64,000 nucleotides of DNA from positions 1 to 64,000 of the forward strand of contig MGTT01000021.1 of the NCBI GenBank assembly GCA_001799575.1, in the 5' to 3' direction. The notes beneath the pieces are model-generated. The model was not told the origin of the DNA and searched no databases. It saw only the letters and a program-made list of their open reading frames with translations. Below, in pieces: positions 40,462-49,561 of this stretch (positions are counted from its first letter, which is position 1; the number at the start of each line of letters is the position of its first letter). The position numbers were made by a program, and so were the translations under genes. Origin of the DNA: Elusimicrobia bacterium GWA2_56_46 (GTDB taxonomy: Bacteria > Elusimicrobiota > Elusimicrobia > Elusimicrobiales > UBA9959).

Positions 40462-40959
40462 CTACCAGGCCACCTCCATGGCGGAGATTCTGGATAACCG
40501 GCATTCCGGAGGAGTATTACGACAACCTATGCTGACCGCCTTGATAACACAGGAATCCGCGGAGCAGTCTGCCGGGGCGCCGGCATCGGCAAGGGCTTCA
40601 TATATCGCCCCGGATTTACCGGCCATATCCTGAATCTCGACCACTGGAGAAAGCCCGCTGCCGTCGGCCTTGTGGTATCTCATCGAACATGTATACCCGG
40701 CGCTTGTTTTCGAGCATGTGGTTCCCAAGAGCGAAAATGTCCGTATCTCCTTATATACGTCGGTTTCTACTCCGGCGGCGGCAACCGCGGCGAAGAGGTT
40801 CTGAGCTTTTGAGCCGGCCACCACGGCGTGGTAACAGGGATGGCCGACTTCTCCGCTGCAGTCCTTCCAGAACTTCGGCGACGAGCGCATAAAGCTGGCG
40901 CAGGCTTGCAAGGTTATCACAGACGTCAAAAGGCAAATGCTCTTTATGCGAATGTTCAT
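40462..40959 (-). CDS. Hypothetical lipoprotein
   Basis: A 165-aa protein with a lipoprotein signal: MNIRIKSICLLTSVITLQAC with the lipidated Cys at residue 20. The mature part has nine further Cys residues (for example KDCSGEVGHPC, TTCSKTSAGYTCSM, ADCSADSCVIKAVSIGC), likely forming disulfides in the periplasm or outside. No family recognised. A TATAAT about 90 bases upstream could be its promoter. Confidence 0.65.
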   Translation of the reverse strand: MNIRIKSICLLTSVITLQACASFMRSSPKFWKDCSGEVGHPCYHAVVAGSKAQNLFAAVAAAGVETDVYKEIRTFSLLGTTCSKTSAGYTCSMRYHKADGSGLSPVVEIQDMAGKSGAIYEALADAGAPADCSADSCVIKAVSIGCRNTPPECRLSRISAMEVAW

Positions 40960-41116
40960 ACATGCCGGGACTGTGTGCCCTCAGAGTACTCATACTGATA
41001 AGCAAAAACGGCATCGTCATATCTATCGAGGCTATTACTATGCATTGGCTTTCATTTGAATATTATACACTTTCAATTGGCGGGTGCCGCTGTATAACTG
41101 CCGGTGGGATTTAAGT

Positions 41117-41150
41117 GTTTAAGCAACGTCCCCTCAATCCGGAGGGCGTT
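41117..41150. repeat. REP-like palindrome (GGGGACGTTGCTT)
   Basis: On the minus strand AACGCCCTCC, short loop, AGGGGACGTTGCTT. It shares GGGGACGYTGCTT with the palindrome at 58836-58907 and GGGGACG with the transposase ends at 56.2 and 57.3 kb. It lies right after the ArsC-like gene's stop. Confidence 0.65.
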
Positions 41151-41575
41151 TATGGTTTCTTAATGTTGAGAAGCGCCGGCAAAGTCCCTGTAAAATCGCG
41201 TATCTGGTCGCGTACCCGCCGGAAAGCTGAAATCACTTCGGAATCGCTTCCATGCGCCGCGGCGGGGTCTTCAAAGTCGTAGTGCAGTATCCTGATCTTT
41301 CCCGGGAAAAGCGGGCAGCTCTCGCGCGCGCTGTCGCAAAGAGTAATGACATAATCAAAATCGATGTCCTTCACCACCCGGATATGTTTTGAACTTTGAG
41401 CTGAGATATCGACGCCGGCTTCTTTCATAACCTGCAAAGTGAGCGGATGGATGCCGTGCGGGTTGATTCCGGCCGAATACGCTTCCAGCTTATCTCCGTG
41501 CAAATGCCGGGCCCAGCCTTCCGCCATCTGGCTTCGGCAGGAGTTGCCGGTACAGAGGAAAAGTATTTTTTTCAT
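41150..41575 (-). CDS. ArsC-type arsenate reductase / low-molecular-weight protein tyrosine phosphatase
   Basis: A 141-aa protein with the P-loop CTGNSCRSQMAEGWA at the N-terminus (nucleophile Cys near residue 8), the second Cys motif CDSARESCPLFPG (two Cys near 81 and 87) and the general-acid Asp in HYDFEDP. The two later cysteines match thioredoxin-coupled arsenate reductases rather than plain phosphatases. It is the last gene of the phosphate operon, which makes sense because Pst also imports arsenate. The start at 41575 has GAGG 6 bases upstream. Confidence 0.87.
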   Translation of the reverse strand: MKKILFLCTGNSCRSQMAEGWARHLHGDKLEAYSAGINPHGIHPLTLQVMKEAGVDISAQSSKHIRVVKDIDFDYVITLCDSARESCPLFPGKIRILHYDFEDPAAAHGSDSEVISAFRRVRDQIRDFTGTLPALLNIKKP

Positions 41576-41610
41576 TATATCCTCAGCGCGCATTGGCGCT
41601 TGCCATGAAC

Positions 41611-42279
41611 TTATTTCAGTTCTTCGGGATGATGGCGCACCACTACGGCTGAAACCATGTAAATTATGTCTTCGGCCATGCTGACAGCGTGGTCACAAAC
41701 GCGCTCAAGATGCCTTGCGGCCAGCAACAACGGCACGGCCCTGTCGGATGTGGAGCCGTCTTTCATCATATAGTCGTGGATCAGCTCTTTTTCAACGCCG
41801 CGTTTCAGCGTGTCGGCTTCGGAATCGGAAAGCACCACTTTTTTAGCGAGTTCGGTGTCGCTTTTTATGAACGATTCTATCGCGTCGGCCGTCATGCGCT
41901 TGGCTATTTCAGCCAGGCGCGGAATGTCCACAAGAGGCTTCAGGAGCGGCTTGTCCGAAATATCCAGGGCGCGCTGCGCCACGTCAACGGCCAGATCGCC
42001 GATGCGTTCAAGTTCCGCGTTCAGTTTTATGGCGGTGGTGATGAAGCGCAGATCCCTTGCCATCGGCTGATGCAGCGCTATCAGCTCCAGGCACTTATCG
42101 TCAATGACCAGCTCCAGCCTGTCCATTTCCACATCCGAGTCTATGACTTTCCGGGCCGCGGCCTTGTCACGGTTCTTCAGGGCATCGACGGAGTTTACGA
42201 TAGACTCCTGCGCCAGCGCCCCCATCCTGAGGATGTCGTCCTTTAACTGTCGCAGTTCTTCGTCAAAGTGCCTTTGCAT
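41611..42279 (-). CDS. phoU: Phosphate signalling protein PhoU
   Basis: A 222-aa helical protein: FDEELRQLKDDILRMGALAQESI at the start, and the repeated metal-binding motif ELERIGDLAVDVAQRA and HLERVCDHAVSMAEDI. It links Pst transport to the histidine kinase, keeping it inactive when phosphate is plentiful. It follows pstB by 16 bases. Confidence 0.95.
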   Translation of the reverse strand: MQRHFDEELRQLKDDILRMGALAQESIVNSVDALKNRDKAAARKVIDSDVEMDRLELVIDDKCLELIALHQPMARDLRFITTAIKLNAELERIGDLAVDVAQRALDISDKPLLKPLVDIPRLAEIAKRMTADAIESFIKSDTELAKKVVLSDSEADTLKRGVEKELIHDYMMKDGSTSDRAVPLLLAARHLERVCDHAVSMAEDIIYMVSAVVVRHHPEELK

Positions 42280-42295
42280 GGTTCCTCCGCTTGGT

Positions 42296-43132
42296 TTAGC
42301 CGAATCGGCCTGTGATGTAGTCTTCCGTGCGTTTGTCGCGAGGGGCCTTGAAGATCCGGTCCGTCCTGCCTGTCTCTATAAGGTCTCCCATCAGAAAAAA
42401 AGCGGTCTGGTCGGAAACGCGCGCGGCCTGCTGCATATTGTGCGTCACTATAACGATAGTATATTCCTTTTTCAGCGCGAGTATCAGTTCTTCTATCTTG
42501 GCCGTGGAGATCGGGTCGAGGCTGGCGCATGGTTCGTCAAAAAGTATCACTTCCGGCGAAACCGCCAGGCACCTGGCTATGCAGAGGCGCTGCTGCTGCC
42601 CCCCCGAAAGACCCAGAGCGCTGTCCTTAAGCCGGTCTTTTATTTCTTCCCAAAGGGCCGCTTTTTTAAGGGAATCCACGACTTTCTCTTCTATAAGATT
42701 CCTGTCCGTGACGCCGTTCACTTCCAAACCGTAGGCGACATTCTCAAAAACGCTCTTGGGGAACGGATTCGGTTTCTGAAAAACCATGCCCACGCGCTTG
42801 CGCAGTTCCGCCGCGTCGCAGGCCTGAGCAAGAATATCCAGCCCATCCAGCAGGATCTCCCCCTCAAGGCGGCTGCCGGGCACAAGCTCGTGCATACGGT
42901 TAAGCAGGCGTATGAAAGTGGACTTGCCGCAGCCGGACGGGCCGATAATGGCCGTAACGCGGCGCGGAGTAAAATCTATGTTTATATTATTCAGCGCGCG
43001 CTTTGAACCGTAATAGAAGTTCACGCCGCGGGCGCTTATCTTGGGCTTTCCGTCGGACGAGTCCGCCTCACCCATCGGATTAATATTAAGACCTATCTGG
43101 CCTTGCGCCGGCGAAGGATGGAGGTTATGCAT
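42296..43132 (-). CDS. pstB: Phosphate ABC transporter ATPase
   Basis: A 278-aa ATPase. Walker [18 protein letters not shown], signature [18 protein letters not shown], Walker [17 protein letters not shown] and switch His in [12 protein letters not shown]. These are PstB-type variants. It carries an N-terminal extension of ~30 residues before [12 protein letters not shown]. It overlaps pstA by 8 bases. Confidence 0.96.
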   Translation of the reverse strand: MHNLHPSPAQGQIGLNINPMGEADSSDGKPKISARGVNFYYGSKRALNNINIDFTPRRVTAIIGPSGCGKSTFIRLLNRMHELVPGSRLEGEILLDGLDILAQACDAAELRKRVGMVFQKPNPFPKSVFENVAYGLEVNGVTDRNLIEEKVVDSLKKAALWEEIKDRLKDSALGLSGGQQQRLCIARCLAVSPEVILFDEPCASLDPISTAKIEELILALKKEYTIVIVTHNMQQAARVSDQTAFFLMGDLIETGRTDRIFKAPRDKRTEDYITGRFG

Positions 43133-43979
43133 GATATGTTTTCCTTTGGCGGGCCCTGATGAATATGGCCAGCATCGATACCGACAGGACCAGCGCGAGC
43201 AGCAACAGGCTTGAGCCGTAAGCGATGCGCGTCTGGATCTCAGGGTGTGTTCCCTCCGTCATAAGCGCGTATATGTGGTAAGGCAGCGCCATCACTTCGG
43301 AGAATACGGAATGCGGGTAACCTTTAAGATAAAAAGCGGCCGCCGTGAAAAGTATGGGCGCTGTTTCTCCGGCCACCCTGCCCACGCTCAGGATCACGCC
43401 GGTCAGTATGCCCGGCAGCGCGGCCGGCAGCACCACCCTGCGTATAGTTTCCCATTGAGTGGCGCCGAGGGCCAGAGACGCTTCCCTGGTGGATTGCGGC
43501 ACCGCCGTCAAGGCTTCCTGCGAAGCGGAAATTATCACCGGCAGCGCCAGTATCCCCAGTGTGAGCGAGCCGGACAGTATCGAAACTCCGAAGCCCGCGT
43601 ATTTCACGAACACCGTCAGGCCGAATAGCCCGAACACCACGGAAGGAACCCCCGCCAGGTTGTTGATACTGATGCGCAGAAGGTTCACTATCCAGCCCTT
43701 CGGGGAATACTCGGTGAGATATACAGCGCAGGCTACGCCCAGCGGCAGCGCGAAGAGCACCGCCCCCGAGGTGAGATAAAACGTGCCGACGATGGCCGGC
43801 GCCACTCCGCCGGCCGTCATGGAATCGCGCGGGGCCTGGGTAAGGAATTCCCAGTTTATGGCGCCGAGCCCGCGCGCGGCTATGAAGAATATTATGGTTC
43901 CCAAAAACAGGATATTCGCCGCCATGCAGGCGAACAAAGCCGAAAAACCCAGCTTTTGGATTATATTCCGTTTTTTCAT
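43125..43979 (-). CDS. pstA: Phosphate ABC transporter permease PstA
   Basis: A 284-aa permease with six hydrophobic segments. Family motifs: [30 protein letters not shown], the EAA loop [24 protein letters not shown], and [21 protein letters not shown]. It works with PstC to form the channel. Its ATG overlaps the pstC stop by one base. Confidence 0.95.
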   Translation of the reverse strand: MKKRNIIQKLGFSALFACMAANILFLGTIIFFIAARGLGAINWEFLTQAPRDSMTAGGVAPAIVGTFYLTSGAVLFALPLGVACAVYLTEYSPKGWIVNLLRISINNLAGVPSVVFGLFGLTVFVKYAGFGVSILSGSLTLGILALPVIISASQEALTAVPQSTREASLALGATQWETIRRVVLPAALPGILTGVILSVGRVAGETAPILFTAAAFYLKGYPHSVFSEVMALPYHIYALMTEGTHPEIQTRIAYGSSLLLLALVLSVSMLAIFIRARQRKTYHA

Positions 43980-44863
43980 TACCTTGAAAGCCCCAATTTC
44001 AATCTGAACCTGCGGCTTATAAATTCAGCCGCTATGTTAAAAACAAAAGTTATAAGAAAAAGTATAAGCGCTATGGCGAACAGCGCGTGGTAATGGTCGC
44101 TGCCAACGGGCGCTTCCCCCATTTCGGCGGCTATGGCGGCGGTCATCGGGCGCACGGGGTCGAATATCGAGCGCGGGATCACGGCGGAACCGCCCGCCAC
44201 CATCAGCACGGTCATGGTCTCGCCTATGGCCCGGCTCATGCCGAGTATTATAGCGGTGGAAATTCCGGACCCCGCCGCCGGAATTATCACCTTTGTCAGG
44301 GTTTGCCAGCGGTCGGCTCCTACGGCGAAAGACGCCTCTCTGAAAGATCTGGGCACGTAGCTCAGCGCGTCTTCAGAGATGCTTGCCACGGTCGGCGCAG
44401 CCATAACCCCGAGTATGATGCCGGTCGTAAGCACGCAAAGGCCGATGGGCAGATCGAAGGAATTCTGCAACAATGGCGCCAGTATGACCATGCCGAAAAA
44501 ACCGTAGATTATCGACGGCACCGAAGCCAGGATCTCTATCACCGGCTTAAGCACGGCGCGCTGGCGCGGTCCGGCCAGTTCGTGCAGATAAAGGGCGCTG
44601 CCCACCCCGAGCGGCACACAGATCACCAGCGCCCCCGCCGTAACCCACAGCGAAGCCAGGATAAGCGGCAGGATGCCGAATTCCGGCGGCTCCGCGGTGG
44701 GATACCAGCTTTCTCCGAACAGGAAAGCGCCCGGGCTCACCTTGGTGAATATCGGCAGGGCTTCTTTAAAAAGCACCAGCACGATACCGATAAGGAATAC
44801 CAGCGACGCGAAAGCCAGCGCCGTGAACAGATATTTTATCGCCAGTTCTTTTTTCTTATTCAT
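43979..44863 (-). CDS. pstC: Phosphate ABC transporter permease PstC
   Basis: A 294-aa permease. Motifs: the N-terminal PGAFLFGESWYPTAEPPEFG, LKPVIEILASVPSIIYGFFG, the EAA loop RSFREASFAVGADRWQTLTKVIIP, and GMSRAIGETMTVLMVAGG. The start at 44863 (MNKKKELAIKYLF) is preferred; an earlier in-frame start would overlap pstS and add residues encoded by a TTCACTCTTTACAC word repeat. Confidence 0.94.
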   Translation of the reverse strand: MNKKKELAIKYLFTALAFASLVFLIGIVLVLFKEALPIFTKVSPGAFLFGESWYPTAEPPEFGILPLILASLWVTAGALVICVPLGVGSALYLHELAGPRQRAVLKPVIEILASVPSIIYGFFGMVILAPLLQNSFDLPIGLCVLTTGIILGVMAAPTVASISEDALSYVPRSFREASFAVGADRWQTLTKVIIPAAGSGISTAIILGMSRAIGETMTVLMVAGGSAVIPRSIFDPVRPMTAAIAAEMGEAPVGSDHYHALFAIALILFLITFVFNIAAEFISRRFRLKLGLSR

Positions 44864-44865
44864 CG

Positions 44866-44905
44866 CCCGGTACTCTTCACTCTTTACACTTTCCTCTTTA
44901 CTGCT
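44866..44905. repeat. Word-like repeat between pstS and pstC
   Basis: CTCTTCACTCTTTACACTTT and CCTCTTTACT: permuted ACTCTTCAC/CTTTACAC words. They fill the 34-bp gap between the two genes and touch the pstS stop. Confidence 0.55.
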
Positions 44906-45707
44906 TAGGATTAAGGCCGATGAAACCTTCTTCACTCACTATCTTCTGTCCCTCGGGACTCTTTACGAAATCTATGAACTTTTTTATCGTTCCTCCGGGC
45001 GTGCCGTTGGTATACATAAACAGCGGCCTGCTTATGGGATACTTATTTTTAAGCACGGCTTCCTTGTCAGGCATGACGCCGTCCACTGATAAAATTTTTA
45101 CCGACGGGCTTATATAGCCCAGGCCGACGTATCCGATAGCGCCCGGCGTGCGCGACACTATGGAAGCTATACCCTGGTTGGAGGCCTGCATTATAGCGTC
45201 AGGACGCACTTTTTTCTTATCCAGCACTATTTCACTGAAAGCCTCGAAAGTGCCGCTGGCGCTGTCGCGCGAGATCACTACTATTTTAAGATCCGGTCCG
45301 CCGAACTTCTTCCAGTTGGCGGCGCGGCTGGTATAGATCTCCTTTATCTGCGCGCGGCTGAGGTTTGTTATGGTGTTGGACGGATGGACTATGTGCGTTA
45401 TGCCGTCCATGGCGATCACGTGCGCTTTAAGATCACGGCCGCGCTTGGCGGCTTTTTCAAGCTCTGCCGGCTTTATGGCGCGGGACGCGTCGGCTATGTC
45501 GCAGGTTCCGTCTATGATGGAGGCAATGCCTACTCCGGAACCGCCGCCGCGTACCGAGAGATCCGCGGACGGATTGTTCTTCATAAAGACCTCGGCCGCT
45601 TTCTGGGCTATGGGCAGCACGGTAGTGGAGCCCTCCAGCACCACCTTCTCCGCGAAGAGCGGGGCGGACAGATTTAAAACCAAAACAGCGATCAGCAGTT
45701 TTTTCAT
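44898..45707 (-). CDS. pstS: Periplasmic phosphate-binding protein
   Basis: A 269-aa secreted protein with signal peptide MKKLLIAVLVLNLSAPLFA. Phosphate-site motifs: LEGSTTVLPIAQKAAEVF, RGGGSGVGIASIIDGTCDIADASR and VISRDSASGTFEAFSEIVL. It is of the short PstS type rather than the E. coli one. GGAGA lies 6 bases before the ATG. The gap to the kinase gene (45708-45815) contains TTTAACC...TTTAAAC direct repeats 11 bases apart (minus strand), a possible response-regulator site. Confidence 0.94.
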   Translation of the reverse strand: MKKLLIAVLVLNLSAPLFAEKVVLEGSTTVLPIAQKAAEVFMKNNPSADLSVRGGGSGVGIASIIDGTCDIADASRAIKPAELEKAAKRGRDLKAHVIAMDGITHIVHPSNTITNLSRAQIKEIYTSRAANWKKFGGPDLKIVVISRDSASGTFEAFSEIVLDKKKVRPDAIMQASNQGIASIVSRTPGAIGYVGLGYISPSVKILSVDGVMPDKEAVLKNKYPISRPLFMYTNGTPGGTIKKFIDFVKSPEGQKIVSEEGFIGLNPKQ

Positions 45708-45815
45708 TGTTTTCTCCTTTTTGGAACGGCCTGGGCGGCTTCCCTGGCTTTCATAGCTAAAGTTTAAAAAAAGCGGTTAAAGCCGGCGTGAAGGAGGTGT
45801 AAAATGCCGGTAAAA

Positions 45816-47588
45816 TTATTTTGGTATCGTGAACCAGAAAGTGGAGCCCCGGCCTTCCGCGCTTTCCGCCCCGACGGAACCGCCGTGTAATTCCACCACG
45901 TGTTTCACTATAGAAAGACCGAGGCCCGTTCCGCCCATTTCGCGTGAACGGGCTTTGTCTACGCGGTAGAAACGCTCAAAAATACGGCCAAGCTGGTTTT
46001 GAGGTATGCCTATGCCGTTGTCCTTTATCAGAACTTTTACGTTCCCGCGCGGTTCCTGCGCGGAAAGTTCCACTTGCGCGTTCCCCGGAGAAAATTTAAC
46101 GGCATTGTCCAGCAGATTTATGAAAACCTGTCCCAGCTTCTCCGGATCAGCCCTGACGATAAGGCCGGGCGGTATCATATTTGAGATGACGGCATTTTTA
46201 GACTTAAAGACGGAGGCCAGGCCGGCTATAAGGGAATCGGCCAGATCTTTCAGCTCTATGTTTCCCTTTCTTATCTCTACCGCGGAAGATTCCAGTGAGG
46301 AAAGTTTCAGCAGATCGCTGACTATATTATCCAGCCGTTCCGCCTGGGCATGAATTACGCCGAGAAACTCTATCGTATGTTTCCTGTCGTCCACCGCTCC
46401 CCCCAGCAGCGTTTCCACGTAGCCGCGGATGGCGGTGAGCGGGGTTTTTAGTTCATGGGAAACGTTAGCCACAAAATCTCTGCGCTTGGCCTCCAGGCGC
46501 CGCACTTCGGTGATATCGTGTACGACCATAAGACAGCCGGACACTCCGCCGTTTTCAAATACCGGCGAAGCGGTCACGCTGAAAATTCCGCGGACGGGAG
46601 TGGAGAGTTCCATCTCCTCGGAAACCGGCTTTCCTTCTGAAAGGACGCGGGCGCATATTTTACTCAGCCTTGCGTTAGGGATGACTTCCAGCAGCGGCCT
46701 CGATACGGAGGCCTCGGTTTTGACGCTGAATATACGCTCCATGGCCGGATTAAGCGCGGTCACCCTGGCGTCAGGCCCCGTTACAAGAACCCCTTCGGCC
46801 ATGTTGCCGAAAGCCGCGGACAACTGTTGTGATTGGGTTTCAACCCGCCGCAGATACTCCTGTATGGCGGCGGACATTGAATTCAGTGTTTCGGCCAGTC
46901 TGCCCATCTCTCCGTGAAAGTCTTTCTGTATCCGGTACGAAAAATCCCCCGCGGCGAATTTCTTCGAACCATACACGATCTTCTCAAAGGGCCGTGAAAA
47001 GCCGGCCGAAACCGCCATGCTCAAAAAAAGAGAGAGCAGCAGCGCCAGAGCCAGCGCGGCCAACAACGTTTTTTTAAGCAGAGTCCGCAAGGACTCAAGC
47101 TGGGAGGCTGGTACAGCCAGGCGCACGACAGCCCCGGTACGGCCGGCGAAGCGCACCGGGTAGGCGGCGTAAAGCATTACCGTGCCAAGCGTGGCCGAGC
47201 GGCGCAGCTCGTAAGCGGCCTCTCCCTCCAGGGCCGCAGCCACCTCGGGACGATCCGCGTGGTTTTCCATTCCTTTGACGGAGGCGGAGTCCAATTCCGA
47301 ATCCGCCAGCACACGGCCGTCCGCGCCTATTATTGTCAGCCTGGAACGCACTTTTAAACCCAGGGAATGCGCCAGCGTGTTGATCTCCGGGGAAGCGATG
47401 TCCGAGGAACGGAGCTGCGCCGAAACCAGGGCCGCCTCGTCCGAGAGCTTGGATCTTAAGGCTGAAACCTCGGTCCTTTCCAGGCGTTGGTATACCAGGA
47501 AGAAAGCCGCGCCAAGCACGCCCGCGGAAAGCGCCAGATATGAAAGGAAAAGGCGGAATTTGAAAGTTTTAAAGATACCGGGCATCAT
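45816..47588 (-). CDS. phoR: Phosphate-sensing histidine kinase (PhoR-like)
   Basis: A 590-aa kinase. TM1 (about residues 8-28), periplasmic sensor (30-170), TM2 (173-196), HAMP (about 197-250), PAS (about 262-365; AFGNMAEGVLVTGPDARVTAL), HisKA with His378 in NVSHELKTPLTAIRGY, and ATPase motifs DNAVKFSPGNAQ, DNGIGIPQNQLGRIFERFYR and GGTGLGLSIVKH. Layout and place directly between the response regulator and pst genes identify it as PhoR. It overlaps the regulator stop by one base. Confidence 0.93.
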   Translation of the reverse strand: MMPGIFKTFKFRLFLSYLALSAGVLGAAFFLVYQRLERTEVSALRSKLSDEAALVSAQLRSSDIASPEINTLAHSLGLKVRSRLTIIGADGRVLADSELDSASVKGMENHADRPEVAAALEGEAAYELRRSATLGTVMLYAAYPVRFAGRTGAVVRLAVPASQLESLRTLLKKTLLAALALALLLSLFLSMAVSAGFSRPFEKIVYGSKKFAAGDFSYRIQKDFHGEMGRLAETLNSMSAAIQEYLRRVETQSQQLSAAFGNMAEGVLVTGPDARVTALNPAMERIFSVKTEASVSRPLLEVIPNARLSKICARVLSEGKPVSEEMELSTPVRGIFSVTASPVFENGGVSGCLMVVHDITEVRRLEAKRRDFVANVSHELKTPLTAIRGYVETLLGGAVDDRKHTIEFLGVIHAQAERLDNIVSDLLKLSSLESSAVEIRKGNIELKDLADSLIAGLASVFKSKNAVISNMIPPGLIVRADPEKLGQVFINLLDNAVKFSPGNAQVELSAQEPRGNVKVLIKDNGIGIPQNQLGRIFERFYRVDKARSREMGGTGLGLSIVKHVVELHGGSVGAESAEGRGSTFWFTIPK

Positions 47589-48274
47589 TATTTCTCGAAA
47601 CGGTAGCCATAGTTTTTAACGGTTACGATGCGCTTGCCCTCAGCTTTCAACTTTTTGCGCAGCGTTCCGATATGCACGTCCACCGTACGGGTCTCCACTT
47701 CCAGTGCGGCGTCCATGCCCCAGACTTTGTCAAGAATGGTTTCGCGCGAAAGCATTTTCCCCCCGGCCGCCATTAAGGCTTTCAGCAACTCGAATTCTCG
47801 GGCGGTTAGCTCCAGCGGTTTGCCCCTGACCAGCGCCAGTACCCGTGAGCAGTCCAGTTCCAGATCCCCGGCCCGGTAGATTTCCGGAGTTTCGGCCGCG
47901 GCGGCTGCGCGGCGCAGCACGGCTTTTACGCGGGCGAGCAGTTCCTTCACGCTGAAAGGCTTGGTCACGTAGTCGTCGGCGCCCAGCTCAAGGCCCACCA
48001 GCTTGTCCGACTCTTCGCTTCTGGCGGTAAGCATTATTATGGGTATTGAAGCGGTTTTAGCGTCGAACTTGATCCGGCGGCAAACTTCCAAACCGTCCAA
48101 ACCGGGCAGCATCAGATCCAGGATTATAAGGCGCGGACGCTCTTTCGCCGCCAACAGGGGGGCTGACGCGCCCTCGTACGCAAGCACGGTGCGGTAACCT
48201 TCTTTCTTAAGGTTATAGTCCAGCATTCTGGCTATATCTTTTTCGTCTTCGACCACCAATATTTTTTCATCCAT
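47588..48274 (-). CDS. phoB: PhoB/OmpR-family response regulator
   Basis: A 228-aa regulator. The receiver has acidic residues in ILVVEDEKDIARML, phospho-acceptor Asp53 in LIILDLMLPGLDG, Thr in LTARSEE and Lys in DYVTKPFSV. The winged helix (about 130-228) includes LTAREFELLKALMAAGGKM, LDKVWGMDAALEVETRTVDV and RIVTVKNYGYRF. First gene of the phosphate operon, it would activate pst under phosphate starvation. An extended -10 lies 7 bases before the ATG and no Shine-Dalgarno is seen. Confidence 0.93.
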   Translation of the reverse strand: MDEKILVVEDEKDIARMLDYNLKKEGYRTVLAYEGASAPLLAAKERPRLIILDLMLPGLDGLEVCRRIKFDAKTASIPIIMLTARSEESDKLVGLELGADDYVTKPFSVKELLARVKAVLRRAAAAAETPEIYRAGDLELDCSRVLALVRGKPLELTAREFELLKALMAAGGKMLSRETILDKVWGMDAALEVETRTVDVHIGTLRKKLKAEGKRIVTVKNYGYRFEK

Positions 48275-48281
48275 CGCAAAT

Positions 48282-48290
48282 ATAATAGCA
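48282..48290 (-). promoter_or_regulatory. Extended -10 element of the phosphate operon
   Basis: TGCTATTAT on the minus strand, 7 bases from the phoB ATG at 48274. This is the clearest leaderless-type start in the window. Confidence 0.5.
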
Positions 48291-48340
48291 AAACGGAAAA
48301 GGCCCGGAAGAATTTATAACCGCCAGCCAAGTCGATGAGA

Positions 48341-49561
48341 TCACAAATGGATGAAGTCCCGGCCGCCGCTTTCCAGGTATAGCGCCAGCAGCAGATAGTC
48401 CCGCAGGTGGCGGGTCAGCAGGAAGTTCTGTCGCACGTGTTCTCGGCCGTTCTCTCCCAGTTTCCTGGCGTAAGCGGGTTCGTGCAGCAGCCGCTTCATC
48501 CAGTAGGCCGTGCCCTCTATGGTGCGGGTAAGGATGCCGGAGTATTTATGGGTTATTTGCAGCGGTATGCCGCCGACCGCGCCCGCTATTACCGGCTTGG
48601 CTTTCCACAATGCCTCGGAAACGGTTAACCCGAAGCCTTCCTTGAGGGATTTCTGCAGGATTATGGAGGAGGCTCGCTGTATGGCGTTTATCTCAACGTT
48701 GCTGGTCGGGGGCAGACAGAGGACTATTATATCCGGGGTGCCTTCGGCCGCCGCTCGGGCTTCCGCCAATACCTGGGCGCCTTCCGGGTCGTCATCGGCG
48801 CTGCCGCCTACCAACAGCAGCCGCGCTGTAACATAAGGCTGTATTTTTTTGAAGGCTTCTATCACGCCCAGCGGATCCTTAAGCCGGTCAAAGCGCGAGA
48901 CCTGGGTTATAAGCGGCTTATCTGCGGGGATTTCCAGCCGCTTCATTATATCCGAGATCTCGGTATCCGTTAATTCCCTGTTCTTATCGGCCAGCGGGTC
49001 TATGGACGGCGGCACCTGAAACTGTTTAACAGGCAGCTCCTGCGAGAAGGACGGCGCGGAGATCACGGCGGCGTCATAGCGCGAGACGTATCCGCGCAGG
49101 AAATCCCAGACATCCCGCTGGCGGTTGGACAGGTCTATATGGCAGCGCCATATCCATTTGGCTCCCGCTGGTTTTTTCTCGATAAGCCCGGCGGGCTGCG
49201 GATCATGTATCAGGGCAATGTCGGCGTCCAGATTCACGGACTCCATATTCGTCTTGAGCGTGTCACGGTAGAGCTGGAAGTCGGCGGCGGTAAGTTTCTG
49301 CGGCGTTCCGTGCAGGGCGTTGTGGAATTTCTTGGTTACCGCGTAAAAATCCTCCCCGCCTTTGATAAGTTCCCAGCGGGGTTTTATCCCTAATTCAGTC
49401 ATCATGGGAAGCATACGGCTGAGGATCTCGGCTACGCCTCCGCCGACGGCGGTGGAATTTACGTTCAGGATAGTTTTATTTCTCAGTTTGGCGGAGATGG
49501 TTTTCAACTCTTCTATAGCGGTGTCGCCGGCAGCCGCAGCGTATTCGTCTATTTTAGGCAC
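48341..49561 (-). CDS. treT: Trehalose synthase TreT-like GT4 glycosyltransferase
   Basis: A 406-aa GT4-fold enzyme. TreT makes trehalose from NDP-glucose plus glucose, reversibly. Motifs: ILNVNSTAVGGGVAEILSRMLP, ALIHDPQPAGLI, KWIWRCHIDLSNRQRDVW, the nucleotide-sugar loop SRFDRLKDPLGVIEAFKKI, and LQKSLKEGFGLTVSEALWKAKP. It overlaps the DUF5752 gene by 8 bases and is last in a cluster with OtsA and OtsB, so two routes to trehalose are encoded together. Identity as TreT rather than another GT4 rests on these motifs and on context. Confidence 0.85.
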   Translation of the reverse strand: MPKIDEYAAAAGDTAIEELKTISAKLRNKTILNVNSTAVGGGVAEILSRMLPMMTELGIKPRWELIKGGEDFYAVTKKFHNALHGTPQKLTAADFQLYRDTLKTNMESVNLDADIALIHDPQPAGLIEKKPAGAKWIWRCHIDLSNRQRDVWDFLRGYVSRYDAAVISAPSFSQELPVKQFQVPPSIDPLADKNRELTDTEISDIMKRLEIPADKPLITQVSRFDRLKDPLGVIEAFKKIQPYVTARLLLVGGSADDDPEGAQVLAEARAAAEGTPDIIVLCLPPTSNVEINAIQRASSIILQKSLKEGFGLTVSEALWKAKPVIAGAVGGIPLQITHKYSGILTRTIEGTAYWMKRLLHEPAYARKLGENGREHVRQNFLLTRHLRDYLLLALYLESGGRDFIHL

